Numbered from the stretch's first letter, positions 13,101 through 24,315 are shown. The stretch: 64,000 nt of DNA from Ciona savignyi (GCA_000149265.1 CH001979.1:1387197-1451196); one strand, 5' to 3'. Notes: generated by a model from the sequence alone, not told the origin. Numbers and translations: made by a program.

Positions 13101-14589
13101 CTCTCCATTTGCTTCTGTTTCTCGCCCTTCGTTCAGCTGTTGCGAGGGGCATACCACATAGATCTCGGATGTTTTCGCGCCATCTTTTGCGTGGACGTCC
13201 TCTTCGCCTTTTGCATTAAAAGTCTTTCCTGAAGCTTAGATTGATCAGGCTTGACTCTGAGCTTCGTGCAACGTGACCAAACCAACGCAAGCGCCTTGCA
13301 TTGACGACATCATCGATGCGGAAGGAGTCAACAATTAATTATTTCTTTATCGCTAATATTGTTGACAGCGCAGCAGCAATCGGTCCGAGGAATAAAGGAC
13401 ATTCACCGCCACGAGAAACCGCAGTGTGACGTAGCTCAATCGGGGAAATTTTATTTATATTATGCGAAAGCGATGTAAAGCTTAATCATCTTGTTAGGCA
13501 GCGTTAGTAGGCCTTTCAACAAGTATTTAAAAAATCGGTTTTATTTAGTGGAATGAACAAAAATCCGGTTAATCTAAGGTAATATATTTTGGACAAACAA
13601 CTCCTAGCTAAAATAACGATACATTTGCAGCCTTAGTTTAATTAGAGAAAATGTTTATTTCAATATGACGCACGCTAGAATAGATGACGTCATAGTACTT
13701 CTGACCTCCCCATACAAAATAAAAAGTCGGCGCGTATGGTCGTGTGATAAAACAAAGATGGTTCCTTTTTTACCAATTTAGTTGTAATGTGTTATCTATG
13801 CAGTTAGATGTAGTCCTTGCCTATGCTGTATTTAATTATGGTTATAGGATAGGATATTCATGATTATCCCGTGGTTGAAAAAACCAGGAAGGTTAACACA
13901 GTGCTTTGCAACCAGTGTGCCACGCGGCATGCTGCTGTGCCACAAGAAACTGCTAGGTGTGCCACAGGAAAATATTAATATTTTTTTAAACAAAATTTTT
14001 TATCAAGTGATAAGTACTTTATTTTTGCAAATTTAAATATTATGGCTATCAGGCACTTCGCTAATATAGTATCAATTTATATAGTTTGTCTAAAGAGTAA
14101 AGACCTTCTATTGTACAATTACGACTGCAATATACCGTCAAATTTATTAAGTTTCTAAATGTGCCCTGGGTAAAAAAAAGTTGTAGAGCACTGGATTAAC
14201 ACATGGGCACCCATCAGAACACTTTGTGCCCACCGTCGGGTTACCAAAGCTAAAATTGTTTTATGTAAATGCAATAGACGAGTTTAAACTTATTAATATC
14301 TAGTCCAAAAACAGCGATTTGAACAGTAGCTTGTTTTGATCCTGCAACCTTTCTGCTTAGAACAGATTTATGTTTTTTATCCGCTAGGCCAAACAGCTGA
14401 CTGCTTTTTTTAAATTTTACCTTCTTTACCCATGTGTGTTTAACATTCTGTGCTAATTAGGTAAATGGATACTTATTTTCCATTTTAACAGATGTGGTAC
14501 CACACAAAATCACTTACAAAGATTACATGAGGTTGTCACAGAAACGGACTCTTGAAGAGGATCATAACGAAAGCAAAATCAGCGACTGA
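7124..14589 (+). CDS. CHRAC1: CHRAC1-like histone-fold protein (chromatin accessibility complex 15-kDa subunit)
   Basis: Three exons, 7124-7258, 8172-8292 and 14492-14589, join with consistent phases (0 then 1) and canonical GT-AG sites to give 117 residues. The N-terminal LPMSRIKVIMRSSPDV followed by a SPSALYAMSKATELFV helix, and the later LVDYKSLADVV and FLQDVVPHKIT segments, match the CHRAC15/YCL1 histone fold, an NF-YC-like fold. In other animals this protein pairs with POLE3/CHRAC17, binds DNA, and helps ISWI-ACF chromatin remodelling in the nucleus. The C-terminal tail is acidic (EEDHNES), as in the family, and the length is close to the human 131 residues. Intron 2 (6.2 kb) is unusually long because a ~5.4-kb insertion and SINE/hAT material fill it. 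The start is the only in-frame ATG at the right distance from the histone fold. Identification is by recalled family sequence, not a search. Confidence 0.85.
7775..7806. other. Perfect 11-bp-arm hairpin in CHRAC1 intron 1
   Basis: ATTGGGTACAG and its exact reverse complement CTGTACCCAAT are separated by 10 bases. It could be the core of a decayed palindromic element. The surrounding intron (7259-8171) shows nothing else. Confidence 0.5.
8609..10240. repeat. ~335-bp tandem repeat array
   Basis: Five to six diverged copies of a unit beginning TGTGACAGGCATGCTATGGC start near 8609, 8946, 9281, 9615, 9945 and 10171. Each contains GGGCATAGCGCTTGAACGGC. The last two copies include an almost exact 226-bp duplication (about 9780-10005 repeated at 10006-10230), so the array was still rearranging recently. 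Confidence 0.85.
11220..11377. repeat. ~54-bp tandem repeat
   Basis: Three to four copies of a unit containing ACCATTCACACGTCGATTGT followed by TTGATTGTCTACTTGAT. The last copy is diverged. Confidence 0.8.
13030..13335 (-). mobile_element. LINE reverse-transcriptase C-terminal fragment
   Basis: The minus strand reads DDVVNARRLRWFGHVARSS, then after a frame break KRRRGRPRKRWRENIRD, a W-R-x-x-V segment and a stop near 13032. The RRLRWFGHV and GRPRKRW blocks are typical of the tail of many non-LTR retrotransposon polymerases (RTE/CR1/Jockey-like clades). It is 5'-truncated and frameshifted, hence dead. Confidence 0.7.
13848..14400 (-). repeat. SINE-A copy split by a hAT-like MITE
   Basis: The SINE tail side (AGGATAGGATATTCATG...GGTTAACA) lies at 13848-13898 and the remainder resumes at 14194 (GATTAACACATGGGC...CCACCGTCGGGTTACC). 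The two halves are separated by the 295-bp insertion at 13899-14193. The head side beyond about 14300 is diverged. Confidence 0.75.
13899..14193. mobile_element. hAT-like MITE inserted in a SINE
   Basis: The ends are CAGTGCTTTGCAAC and, on the other strand, CAGTGCTCTACAAC, so the TIR is 12 of 14. The flanking 8-bp words GGTTAACA and GATTAACA differ by one base, and their position is continuous within the interrupted SINE. An 8-bp duplication and CAG-type ends fit the hAT superfamily. A diverged relative lies at 54011-54155. Confidence 0.8.
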
Positions 14590-15461
14590 AGTTTGCGTAA
14601 CCACTCGTTTACAGAAAATATTTATTGCTCACATGCTATGGACAAGAGCAATATTTGAAAACATGTTGTTTTGCCAGGGATGTCAAAATCCCCCAATTAT
14701 AAAACATATTGGTTAGTGAAAGTTAAGCATCATTGAGTTCCATTGATATTATTGCTGCCAGGAATGCAATATGTAGATTCTATATCCATGTAGACAATGT
14801 ATTTTCTACATGTGATGATTTCCAGTGGTATACATGCGTCATGCTGCCTTTTCATGTTTAACATTAATAAAACATCGCACTGTGCTGATATGTTTAAACA
14901 AGGCAATTACTGGACTTCGTTTAAACCCCACTTTTTTCATTTCGAGTCGCTAGAGTTCACCCTCCAATTACATGTCCTAAGTGATATTTGGTGGTGGGTA
15001 GTTATTTATAAATTTTTTTACGGTCAAATTTCCAACCTGTAGTGGGTTTGTCACGATCTCACGAAGACCATTTTTTAAATAGCATTCTGTAAATTAATTG
15101 TTCGTTTTTTCGAGCAATACAATATATGTTATACTGGTCGGTGGCTGATACTGATTTCTAATATGGACTAAATACAGAGATCACGCTGCAACTTCTTTCT
15201 TTTATTCGGCGTTTCTGTACGTTAGGTTATTCTGCTGGTTGTTTTTTGTTCATAAAATCATGACAATATATACCAAATAAATGTAGGTCACGAGGACAGA
15301 CGAGGTGTGGATGGCTATTTTAACTGTGTGAAATGGATCGTCTTATTAATAAAAACAGCGTACATTGCACCAAGTAAACTCGCTGTACAACGACGCAAAT
15401 AGTTTTCCAGTATTAAAACACGTTTACATAAAGTACATAAGTAAAAATTATGTAAAAACGA
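14590..15461. other. Intergenic, no gene seen
   Basis: This is the region downstream of CHRAC1, including its probable 3' UTR. The 81-codon open frame at 14797-15042 has no recognisable domain and no splice context, so it is not called. Confidence 0.5.
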
Positions 15462-15625
15462 GTAATGTCTACAACTCGAACCAGCGATTCACCACAACAA
15501 TGCATTGGGCAGGGCACTTAACCGACATTGCCTGAACCCAGGGTAGAAGCTGCATGGCATCGAGGAATTCCTAGGAGAGAGTGTTTCATGCGGAACGACA
15601 AAAAGAAAAAAGTTTCTTTTTGGAG
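15462..15625 (+). repeat. SINE-C-like repeat
   Basis: Shares CATGGCATCGAGGAATTCCT and GTTTCATGCGGAACGAC with copies near 6598-6698 and, inverted, 21910-22010. It starts with a CAACTCGAACCAGCGATT word that looks like an inverted tRNA box B and ends in an A-rich tail. Confidence 0.55.
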
Positions 15626-15743
15626 GCTAAATTTTTACAACGCCATCTGCACTTCTGCAGTGCACCGACAACGTGTTGGTAAGTTGAGCGTAGTTTTATT
15701 TAAATAACCCTAATCTTTAGTTAACAATATTATTTTTACAGAG

Positions 15744-16992
15744 ATGGAAATAAATGAAAACATATCTGTACGCGGCAGTAGCTCCATAATTATTGGAGCT
15801 GCTGCCGTCCTTAAAAAGGGGCCAAATATAAAGTAAGTTTAACATTAAGAGGCTTTTATTTATTTGGCAATTTTTTCTCTTTACAGTAATCAAGTAAAAA
15901 AGCCCTGTTTCTCCTGTTCCTGTCTAGAAGGGCATTCAATGAAAAAAAGGTAATTATTTTTTTGCCAGGATGGATTTCTTTAAACTTTCTTTTGAATAAA
16001 TATTACCTTTTAAAGCAGTGGTTCCCAACCATTTTGTCTTGGTGACCATCTTAAATTGTTTGCAGATTCCGTGAGCCACACTAATATTCTATCCTTAATG
16101 CAAAATTAGAAAGAAGGCAAAAAATGTTTTACTTGCATTTATTAACAAATCAGTGTGATGGTTTATGGACCTTGTAGGTCCGCAGCTAAACGTGTATGAT
16201 GGTCCCCTTAATTATTTTTACCAATTTCAAGTCTTGACTGATTTCTTTTGTATAATATACTACTTTTCTAATAAAGTTCCAAATTACTGCCATTGCAAGT
16301 TTACAGTCATAGTTTATGACATCACAGTGGACGTATACTGATCTGTTTTAAAGGCATTCAATATGAGTTTTACACATTGCCTTATGCTATTGGTCACAGA
16401 AATTTCAAGCAATTTTTCCTAGCCCAAAATTTTCTTTTGCTTTTGTTTGCGAAGTTCAATGGGACTACCATAATAATTCGTCCGGTCCGTTAGTCTAACA
16501 GTTAAGTGTGTCGCCTTTCAATCGAAAGGTTGCAGGTGCGAAACTGGTCGCTAGCTAGTTGGTTGTGCCCTTGGGCAAGGCATTTTATGGACATTGCATG
16601 AACCCAGCGGATTAATGAGTTCTACCAAATTGAAGGAACGTGTCTATCATATACAACACACTGCAATAGCTCCGGTAACCCGACGATGGGTGCGAGGTGA
16701 TCTGACGATTGCCCGTGTGTTAACCCCCTTGGTTTTCCCATTCACGGGGATAAAGATGAATATCCTATCCTAATAAATAATTTAAGATTTCATTTTTTCA
16801 GACAGGGGACAATACCCAAAGGTGCTATGTAAGTGCAATATTTCCAAATTGTATCCTTATTTTCGGTTTTGTCTTTCAATTATACATTAACATTACAGAT
16901 GGCTTAACAAAAAAAATTGTTTGACTGGAGAAGGTGGAAGGAAGACAGGGGAGGAAATGAGAGGGAGGCAGGCAGACAAACCAAAAAATTAA
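15744..16992 (+). CDS. Small four-exon protein of unknown function
   Basis: I do not recognise this protein. Exons 15744-15832, 15887-15949, 16802-16828 and 16899-16992 have clean GT-AG boundaries (GTAAGT, GTAATT and GTAAGT donors; T-rich acceptors). All three junctions are phase 2 and the frame stays open for 90 residues. Visible features are a small-residue and hydrophobic stretch RGSSSIIIGAAAVLKKGP, a cysteine cluster PCFSCSCLEGHSMKK, and a basic glycine-rich tail (GEGGRKTGEEMRGRQ). There is no signal peptide or transmembrane segment. The ATG lies 2 nt after an acceptor-like TTTTTACAG, so the leader is very short, which would fit spliced-leader trans-splicing or an unseen upstream exon. 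Intron 2 holds a SINE and a hAT-like end. The consistent phases are the main reason to call it; expression evidence would be decisive. Confidence 0.55.
16018..16060 (+). mobile_element. hAT-like terminal sequence
   Basis: CAGTGGTTCCCAACC is a common hAT terminal motif. The body continues rightward through GTGAGCCACACTAAT, but no matching opposite end was found before 16480. The boundary given covers only the recognisable end. Confidence 0.4.
16481..16774 (+). repeat. SINE-A full-length copy
   Basis: Nearly complete head-to-tail copy: box A GTTAGTCTAACAG, box B region GGTTGCAGGTGCGAAAC, middle CCAGCGGATTAATG, tail GAATATCCTATCCTA. It lies in intron 2 of the small gene at 15744-16992. Confidence 0.85.
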
Positions 16993-17577
16993 TATTGTGA
17001 ATGTGAACGGTGTACCACATGGAAAATGCTATCACTATTCTTCGGAACTTTGTTACCTTAAAATTATAATAATGAACATGAATGGTTTAAAAAGAGTGTT
17101 AAAGAGATTCCAACATGCCCAGGAGGCTCTCCCAATATGTCGTTAGAGTTTTTATTACAGAACTCTTCGCCTGTAGCCATATTCATAACTGTTTGTTACT
17201 AAATTCTACTTAAGCCCAGTCTGCCAGGTGCTACCACATAGTAGTTGCTTTAGGTGCAATCTTTGTCTCTGGCACAAAACAAGTCGCGCCGCTACCACAA
17301 GGATAGCATGACATACACATCACTTTTGGACTTTTGAAGTGCTAACACTTATGAAGAGTGTGCATGTTACCCTGGCACAAATAATGCGCCCGTCACCATG
17401 TATTGGTGACATGATGTGATGTCATTTTGAGCAGAAGTATTGTATTAATAAATATTAATATAAGAGAATGGAAATACATCCAAAACATTTTGCTCAGTTA
17501 AATTTACCAAGAGGTGATTCCTCATAAGCTTAATGTCATATACAACACATTACAAATTTTTTTTGGGATTAATATTA
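16993..17577. other. Convergent intergenic gap
   Basis: This separates the 3' ends of the small (+) gene and the CARF/SWIM-like (-) gene. No coding region, repeat or RNA gene is seen. Confidence 0.5.
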
Positions 17578-20500
17578 TTAAGCAAAGAAACAGCATTTGC
17601 AATTAAAAGCGGAATTACAATAGAGCTGTGGCATTTTTTCCCATGACCACATTTCATTGTTTAAAATGGAGCACATATGCTTGCATGGTAAAAGCGATCT
17701 TTCCCAACTGCGGCATTGACAGTATATATTCCCTCCAGAAGTACATTTTCAATTTACTGAAAAATGTGAACATTCCATCTTCAGATAACATTGATGCATG
17801 TCGTGTGGGAATGTGTTTACAAGACTCGAGAGTTGACATCATATGAGTAATAAACCAATTTGGTCTTTCTTTAAGATACGATGGGATAGTGTCAGAAAAT
17901 TTCTTCACTAATGAGGACATTCCTCTATTTTCTTTAATATACCTAAAAAAACATCTTAATTAGAACATCTTAGTACAAAATATTACAAGACTGGAATTTT
18001 ACAAAAGAAAGAACAAACAATTATTCAATATTACCGAGATTGGCGAGCAGGAATATAATCCTCCATTAACGAAGATAAGAGCCCAGAGAATGATTTGTTG
18101 TTTTTTGACAAAAAACGTTCTTTAAGATCTCGGTTTTGCCTGAAACAAAACCAGGTAATTTGCTATTAAAACCATCATTCAAACTTGATTGTTTTGCAAT
18201 TTGATTAAAATTGATACTAAAATATTGCATGTAATAAAAACACAAGTACTGTCAAATTGGTATAAGTTTACAGTAAGGTGTTGTACTTGGGCAATGCACT
18301 TAGCTCTAGCAGATGCAGCAGCAAAACATTATTTACTCAAAGTTTGCAGAAGAAAAACAGTTTCAACAGCGTTGGTTGTCGTGGACACGGTATATTTAAA
18401 GTGGTACTTTTTAAACCCCCAAATCCAACGCTAAAAAAAATAGTTACGTTACGAGAGCTCACATCAAATTGGTTTAGTTTGTATACATTATAAAACAAAC
18501 AAATGTTAGTTAAAACTTGAAATGGTTAAAAAATAATTACCAATAAATGTATTTATATTTTATTTTAATGGCTATAATAAATAGGTTTTTATACCTCTTT
18601 CACCGGCAACCATATTTTTGAAATATAGTTTTTAAATTTCTGGTTTTGCCACAGCTCTGACAATTTTAATGACTCCAGCGCAGATTCAAATTCCTTGGTG
18701 TCTCTTGCATCAGCAACCATGTTAAGAGCTTCCATACATTCAGCGCTGTGTTCGGACATGCAGTTTTCTCCCTTAGCAATCCACCGTTTCCATGCTTGTT
18801 TACGATGAAAATCGCACAAGAGTACCGAACAATCTAAATGATAGACATATTATATTAGTACTTTTATACGATAACACAAAATTGTTACATTATTATGAAA
18901 TTTGTTTCCGTAAAAATCCAAACCATGGCATTAAAGTTTTACTGTTTAGCTGTAAAATTACTATAAACCGGAGTTACTAGTGTAATATCATCGGTCGCTT
19001 TATATTGTAGAATTGTGCAAAGTAAATAAATATCTTTCTAATTTACCACTCACTAGTAAACACCTCCTTAAATGCATTGATTTATTCATTATCGAAATCA
19101 GTTAAACAAACATGTGGATTAAATTTTGGATTCCAGGAGCGAATCATCTCAAGTGCTTCTTTGATGCTCTTTTTTGATTCATCTTGAACAATGAACGTGG
19201 CCACAACTTGGCAGCCCACATTGGTTTTGACGACCAGGAAAAATAGTGGCAATGCATATTTGGAAGTTTTATATGTTGCATCAAGGCAACACCAATAATT
19301 GCCATACAGATTTAACAGATGTTTTTGAAATTCAGTTTGGTAGACAAATAGTGATGTCTGTTCACTATAATCTGTTGGTATTTTAACATCGCCATTTTTG
19401 GGGATATTGCTGTTGATAACATCTATATTGTACAGGGTATTTTTTATATGTGGCCTGAAATAAACGCTATTATCAGCATGCTTCGCTTGGTACTCTTCTA
19501 CCATATGTTCCACATTAACTTGGTCCAATTTACTAAAGCGATTTTTTATGTTTTGGTGATTCATTTTGGTATAAATTTCTTTTCGTTCCGGAAAATATCG
19601 CCGGTTTTCAATATTTACAGATTTTCCTTCTGGGGACAGTGTGCTATCAGTTTGTACTTTTAATTTTAATATACGTCGCATTTCGTCGACGTTTTTAATT
19701 CCTTCCATAACATAATTGTTAATCAGTTGTGCAATTCGTTTATCCATGGTCTGAGATATACCATCTTGCCCTCCCAATACGTGATTAGTGTGGTTTTTCG
19801 CATTGGAATAGTTGAGAAATATAAGCACCTTTGCATCAATTACTTTATTCCCGGTATCAGCTGCAAGTTTTAAATCCAAAATTGCTTTGGTCCTGCTGTT
19901 TTTAGTCGAATCAGCTGCAAGCTAAAAATCAAATCAAAATAAATTTTCCTTCGTGTTCATGAGTTATCTGCCTGATTACTGATTTGAGTGGGGATGCCTT
20001 GCTAAGGATTCACAAGTAAACGGTTAGAGTCTGTTGAACATATTCTTTAATCTCACCTTGAAATTAGGATAGTACATCCTTTGATGCATTGTTATTCGAG
20101 CGTGACAGTCCAACTTTTTAGTAGGTTGATACATTGCACGCATGACAGAAATAGCTTCTGTATGATCATCCTTTTCTTTCTAGTGTAAAAATTTAATATT
20201 AGTCTAGCATAGTTGAAACCTCTGGCGGATCTAGAACAAAATAGTAGGAGTTTCGTGAACAAAGCAAGCACAACTTTTTGTCCAGAGAGCATTTTTTTTG
20301 TAAAAAGGGAAGTTCTGAACCCTGTAAAGACTACTGGGATCTGGCGTTGGTTAAAACATAAGTACAGTACCATATTACAATGCAATGATTTATTTAATAT
20401 AGAAGATTAATTAGGTTATATTACCAACTCTCTTTCGGCTTTTTGTTTCAGTTTAAAAGCTTTATGTCTATCTGGTCCATGATGACAATGCAGAACTTTT

Positions 20501-21551
20501 GATCCGCTAAGAGGAGTGTATGGAACATATTCCTTGCAACTTCCATTTGAAAAATGGCTTGTCAACTCCCAACGTCTAAACTTTTTTGCGAAATCTATAA
20601 TGTTAAAGATGTGTAAACTTCTAATTAACGCCTAGAACGAAAAAAAAAAAATATATATACCAGTTATGGGCATCATCATATTCAGAGGGGCACAAAATTT
20701 AAAAATATTTAAAACCAGTAGTAAATTGGTTAAAGCATCATCAAAGCGGCAGTCGTCCTTTAAATCCTTAATGAATATAAACTTTTTGTCGTAGGGTACT
20801 TACTTCACCTTTATTTTGTTGCATCAATAAAACTAGAACAGCTATTTTAAAGAAATTATTTCTATTATAATGTCACCAAATAGAGATTTGGTCGCAATAC
20901 CTTTATACAAGTTACCTTCTTTTTGAAATTTGGTTGTCTGAACTGTTACAAATCTGTAGCAGTTTTCAGCTTCAAAAGAAGCAACCCAATGTAGTGCTTC
21001 TTCCAAATTATTAAAATGTAAAATTTCTTTAATATTATCCTCAGGACCTTTTTCTTAATAGGAAATAAAAAATAAATTTAAACATTTGACATACAAAAAA
21101 ACAACTTATGGGTACTATATAGAAAAATGCTACTACAATATGATCTGACGATTGCCCATGTGTTAATTCCCTTGGTTTTCCAATTCACAGGGATAAACAT
21201 GAATATATTTTCTATCCTATCCTATACACTATTTGTGTGAAAACTAACTCTAAGCTCTAACGATAATCTCAACCCCAACACTAATCTCAACTCTAACCCC
21301 AACCTTAACGCTAATCTCTACCTGAACACTAATCCTAACCCAACTAGTCAACCACGGGGTCGTTGTACATTGCACCAGTATTGATATATTACCGGTACTT
21401 AATCTGTGAATAACAGTTTACTAACTGCTGCCTTTATATTCATCATACCGCATATTGTTTTTCTAGATTTTCTGGATCTTGAACAAGGAGGTGCGGTTTG
21501 AAAATCATCTTCACTATCTAAACTGTCTTCCAACTTGACAACAACTGAAGA
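17578..21551 (-). CDS. CARF/ALS2CR8-like, MULE-transposase-like, SWIM zinc-finger protein; disrupted
   Basis: Minus-strand exons 21551-21449, 21053-20916, 20594-20425, 20179-20057, 19921-19054, 18833-18595, about 18426-18340, 18139-18035 and 17942-17578. Nearly all junctions are in phase; the true first exon is not seen. Early exons show LHFNNLEEALHWVASFEAEN, RRWELTSHFSNGSCKEY and VLHCHHGPDRHKAFK, the pattern of the ALS2CR8/CARF domain. The central exon has a MULE-like core with LDATYKTSKYALPLFF and HVCLTDFDNE, and the next exon has VLLCDFHRKQAW. The last exon has a SWIM finger, CQCRSWERSLLPCKH. Disruptions: an in-frame TAA at 19084-19082 directly after DFDNE while family-like INAFKEVFT continues; a +1 shift in an A run near 17740-17760, before the SWIM finger; and a one-base mismatch at the 18340/18139 junction. 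It is either a decaying domesticated or mobile transposase gene, or it has assembly errors. Confidence 0.65.
21141..21231 (+). repeat. SINE-A tail fragment
   Basis: Only the 3' part remains (GATCTGACGATTGCCC...ATCCTATCC), in the first visible intron of the CARF-like gene. Confidence 0.75.
21245..21345. repeat. Degenerate (CTAACCC)-like minisatellite
   Basis: Runs of CTCTAACCCCAAC and AACACTAATCTCAAC words, the complement of GGGTTAG/GAGATTAGTGTT words found at 25376-25450, 27330-27420, 46690-46760, 46990-47060 and 49440-49520. It looks telomere-like but is imperfect and interstitial. Confidence 0.65.
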
Positions 21552-22064
21552 CTTAAATAAAACCACTGTTAACAAAACAATCTGTTTGATTAGGTCTATG
21601 CCTGTATGCTAACTGAATAGGCTAGTAGGCTATTGCGTAAGCCAAATTTACTAACATATACCACAGGCCTAGCTGTAACTAAAGTAAACATTTTTGGTAT
21701 TTCTCCCTACGAACTAAAGTAACCGTACACAGGCCTATGCTATGATTTACGGTATATAAATGTACTCACAGACATCCTTTATTCGCAATCTATTGAACGA
21801 AGGTCAATCAAATATTTTAAATGTTTTCCTGTAAAACAAAAGTAGTGAGAAAGGTTATAAAATGAAACCAACGCCATTGCTCAACTTAGCAGACGACGTG
21901 GTCGGTGGACTGCAAAAAAAAAAACTTTTTTCTTTTTGTCGTTCCGCATGAAACACTCTCTCCTAGGAATTCCTCGATGCCATGCAGCTTCTACCTGAAC
22001 CCAGCGGATTAATGGGTTCTAACAAATTAAAAGAACGTGTATATCAAAGAACACTCTGCAGTGG
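21552..22064. other. Upstream region of the CARF-like gene
   Basis: No gene seen. Contains a SINE-C-like segment joined to SINE-A middle words (about 21910-22060, GTCGTTCCGCATGAAAC to CCAGCGGATTAATGGG). The missing first exon of the minus-strand gene may lie here. Confidence 0.4.
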
Positions 22065-24315
22065 CTCGGGTTTAGTTTAGTTTATTTTTTGTTTCCACGA
22101 TAAAAACATAAATCAGGATTATGGAAAACGGGAAAACGACAGTCGTTAGAACACGTCTAAAAACAAGCAATAATTTATTCAAATTCGGTAAAATTAGACG
22201 TGGCCGCTAAACCTAAATAAAGAAAAAAAATAAATAAATTAAAAAATAATAATTGTTTTAAAAGAAAAATTTCATTATTACACTAAGCCTTGAAGAAAAG
22301 TGTGCGGTAAAGAGACCCGTGCAATGGGGGAGTCATCTTTAGGAGAAGGGGTGGCCCGGAAAGTGTGGGTCACAGTGGAAAAAGAAAAATCCCAAAAATG
22401 AAATTCCACTAAAAAGTTTCAAGTGCAACACTTACCAAGGCATTTAAAAGTATATTAAGTAAAAATAAAATGTATAAAAAAATAAATAAGTACAATTATT
22501 TAGAAAAAACATTTATTTTGCAAAATAATATTGCACTTTATAAATAATTAAAATTAAGTAGAAAAAACATTTTTGTGCAAAACAATTCTGCACTTTAATG
22601 TAGATATGCATAACAGTTATGCATAGAACTAACAATAATAAGGCAACCAACAAAACTAATAATAAATAAAAATTAATAAACTATGCAGCAAGTTCCGGAA
22701 AAAATAATTTTTGAGAGGTTGATTTCTAGTGACACCCACCAACAGAAAAACCTCCTGCAGTCACTAGATCTCCTGGGGCTCTAAAAAAAGAAGATTTCCG
22801 GACAGTAGATTTTTTAAATAAAACAATAGTAAAGAAAGAGAAAGAAAAGGGGTTTTTCTTGTAAGTGATACATGCGGGTGCAGGTGAGCTAGTGCACTAC
22901 ATTAGTGGTGGTTGGACGTGGAACATTCTATAGATACAAGGTAACTGTTTGGGCCGGCTAAATATAAACATCAACAAAAATCCACTTCAAAATAATGTTG
23001 CCATCGGCTTACCATGTAACAGTTACAACCTGCTGTGTAATATAATATGGTGAAATAGATTGGTGAGTAATCGCGTGGTCATAGATAAATTGTTGTATTC
23101 GAAAAAACATAACAATCGTAGGTGTTATATTAAATGATAAAGGTGATAAAATAAGGACCACAAAAAATAAGACGAATCAAAACATAAAGGAGTGGTAGAG
23201 CAAAAGATAAATGATACTTGTGGTGTGATAGTGAAAGGGAAATTTAGAATGGGTTTGGATCTTATAAGAATAAGCTTTAGATAAGGATAAGATTATGCGT
23301 ATATTAACCTAAGAATTATTTTAACTCAGATACAAGGAATTTTGAAAGTGGGTCATAAAATAGATATTATTACGGAAGGGTTAAGAATCATATGATATTA
23401 AATAAATTCACAATGGTTAAGGTAGAGGGTGAGGATCATCCAAGAGGTGTTGTTTTACCACTTTAATGAATTTGTTAAATGACTCTTTATCATGGATGCT
23501 AGTAGGAAGTTGTTGCCAGAGTTTGGGGCCAATATATTTTATTGATTGTTGGGTAGTGGTTTTACTGCAAAATAGAATTAAAAATTGGGATTTTCGTCTG
23601 GTTGACATGCCTGATGTCATTGGTTTTAACTTAATACACTGTAAAATGAAAGGGGGTATCTTGTGTTGTTTACATTGTGCATCATACACAAAATTTGTGT
23701 AAATGGTGTATAGTTAAAATACTATGTTGGTGCATTATTCTTACTGTGTTTTCCAAGGTTAAATATCATTCGTATATATTTATTGCATATACGTTGAAGT
23801 TAATTTAGTAATTGATTGTTACCATAACACCAGGTAAAAATGCAGTATGTGATATGACTAAGTGAGTGATATAATGTAATGAGTGATGGACGGTGAATTA
23901 AATGTTTAATTTTACGTATCATGAGCATGTTGTTGCTTAATTTTTCAATCAGTGTTTGTATGTGGGGTTTCCAAGACAATTGTTCTTTAATAGTCAATCC
24001 CAGGAATTTAAAAGAATGAACTTTTTCAATTGGATAATTGTTCACTATGGGGTGAGGTTGTAGCACTGGTTTGGTAGAGTTGGAAAAGTACATATATTTG
24101 GTTTTTATCAATGTTCAATATTAATTTGTTTGTACAGAGCCAGGAAGATACTCTACCTAAGTCATCATTAACATTTTGATAAATTACAGATGGATTAGCA
24201 CCAGGTGTAAAATACTGGTGTCATCAGCAAACATTATTGTTTGGCTATGCTTAAGGCAAATTGGAAGGTCATTTATATATATAAGAAATATTAATGGCCC
24301 AAGGATTGATCCTTA
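22065..24315 (-). mobile_element. 5'-truncated, decayed LINE (CR1/L2/Rex-like)
   Basis: On the minus strand the reverse transcriptase can be followed through GPLIFLIYINDLP, the catalytic box FADD near 24220-24235, SFKFLGLTIKEQLSWKPHI at 24020-23980, and a C-terminal GPKLWQQLPTSI near 23530. Several stops and frame breaks separate these blocks. The 3' side (22065-23400) is AT-rich, with a tandem ~75-bp duplication at about 22490-22620 carrying AGAAAAAACATTT words. The 5' part is lost where a SINE tail begins near 24315. The copy is dead. Confidence 0.75.

Larger units (their letters stand above)
8363..13738. mobile_element. Large non-autonomous DNA transposon in CHRAC1 intron 2
   Basis: The left end CATAGGCGCCGACTT and the reverse complement of the right end CATACGCGCCGACTT match at 14 of 15 positions. 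The element is flanked by a perfect 8-bp direct repeat GTCGTGTG (8355-8362 and 13739-13746). Both ends share an inner GACCTCCCCATAC word. Inside are a ~335-bp tandem array (8609-10240), a ~54-bp array (11220-11377) and a LINE fragment (13030-13335), but no transposase frame. An 8-bp duplication fits hAT or P superfamilies; the CA...TG ends do not decide between them. 10250-11220 and 11380-13030 show no gene: the open frame at 11755-12018 has no recognisable feature. Confidence 0.75.

Noticed and set aside
16481..16560. Genuine tRNA gene
   Set aside because: Box A/B-like words are present, but the stems do not form a full cloverleaf, and the same head starts more than a dozen ~290-bp repeats; it is a SINE head. 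The same applies to 40648, 34011 and 42917.
20655..20790. Extra CARF-gene exon with NMMMPIT
   Set aside because: It has no acceptor AG upstream, and joining 20916 directly to 20594 is already in phase and gives a better family-like sequence.
21249..21345. Interstitial telomere
   Set aside because: The words are only loosely telomere-like, vary in length, and recur within MITEs.
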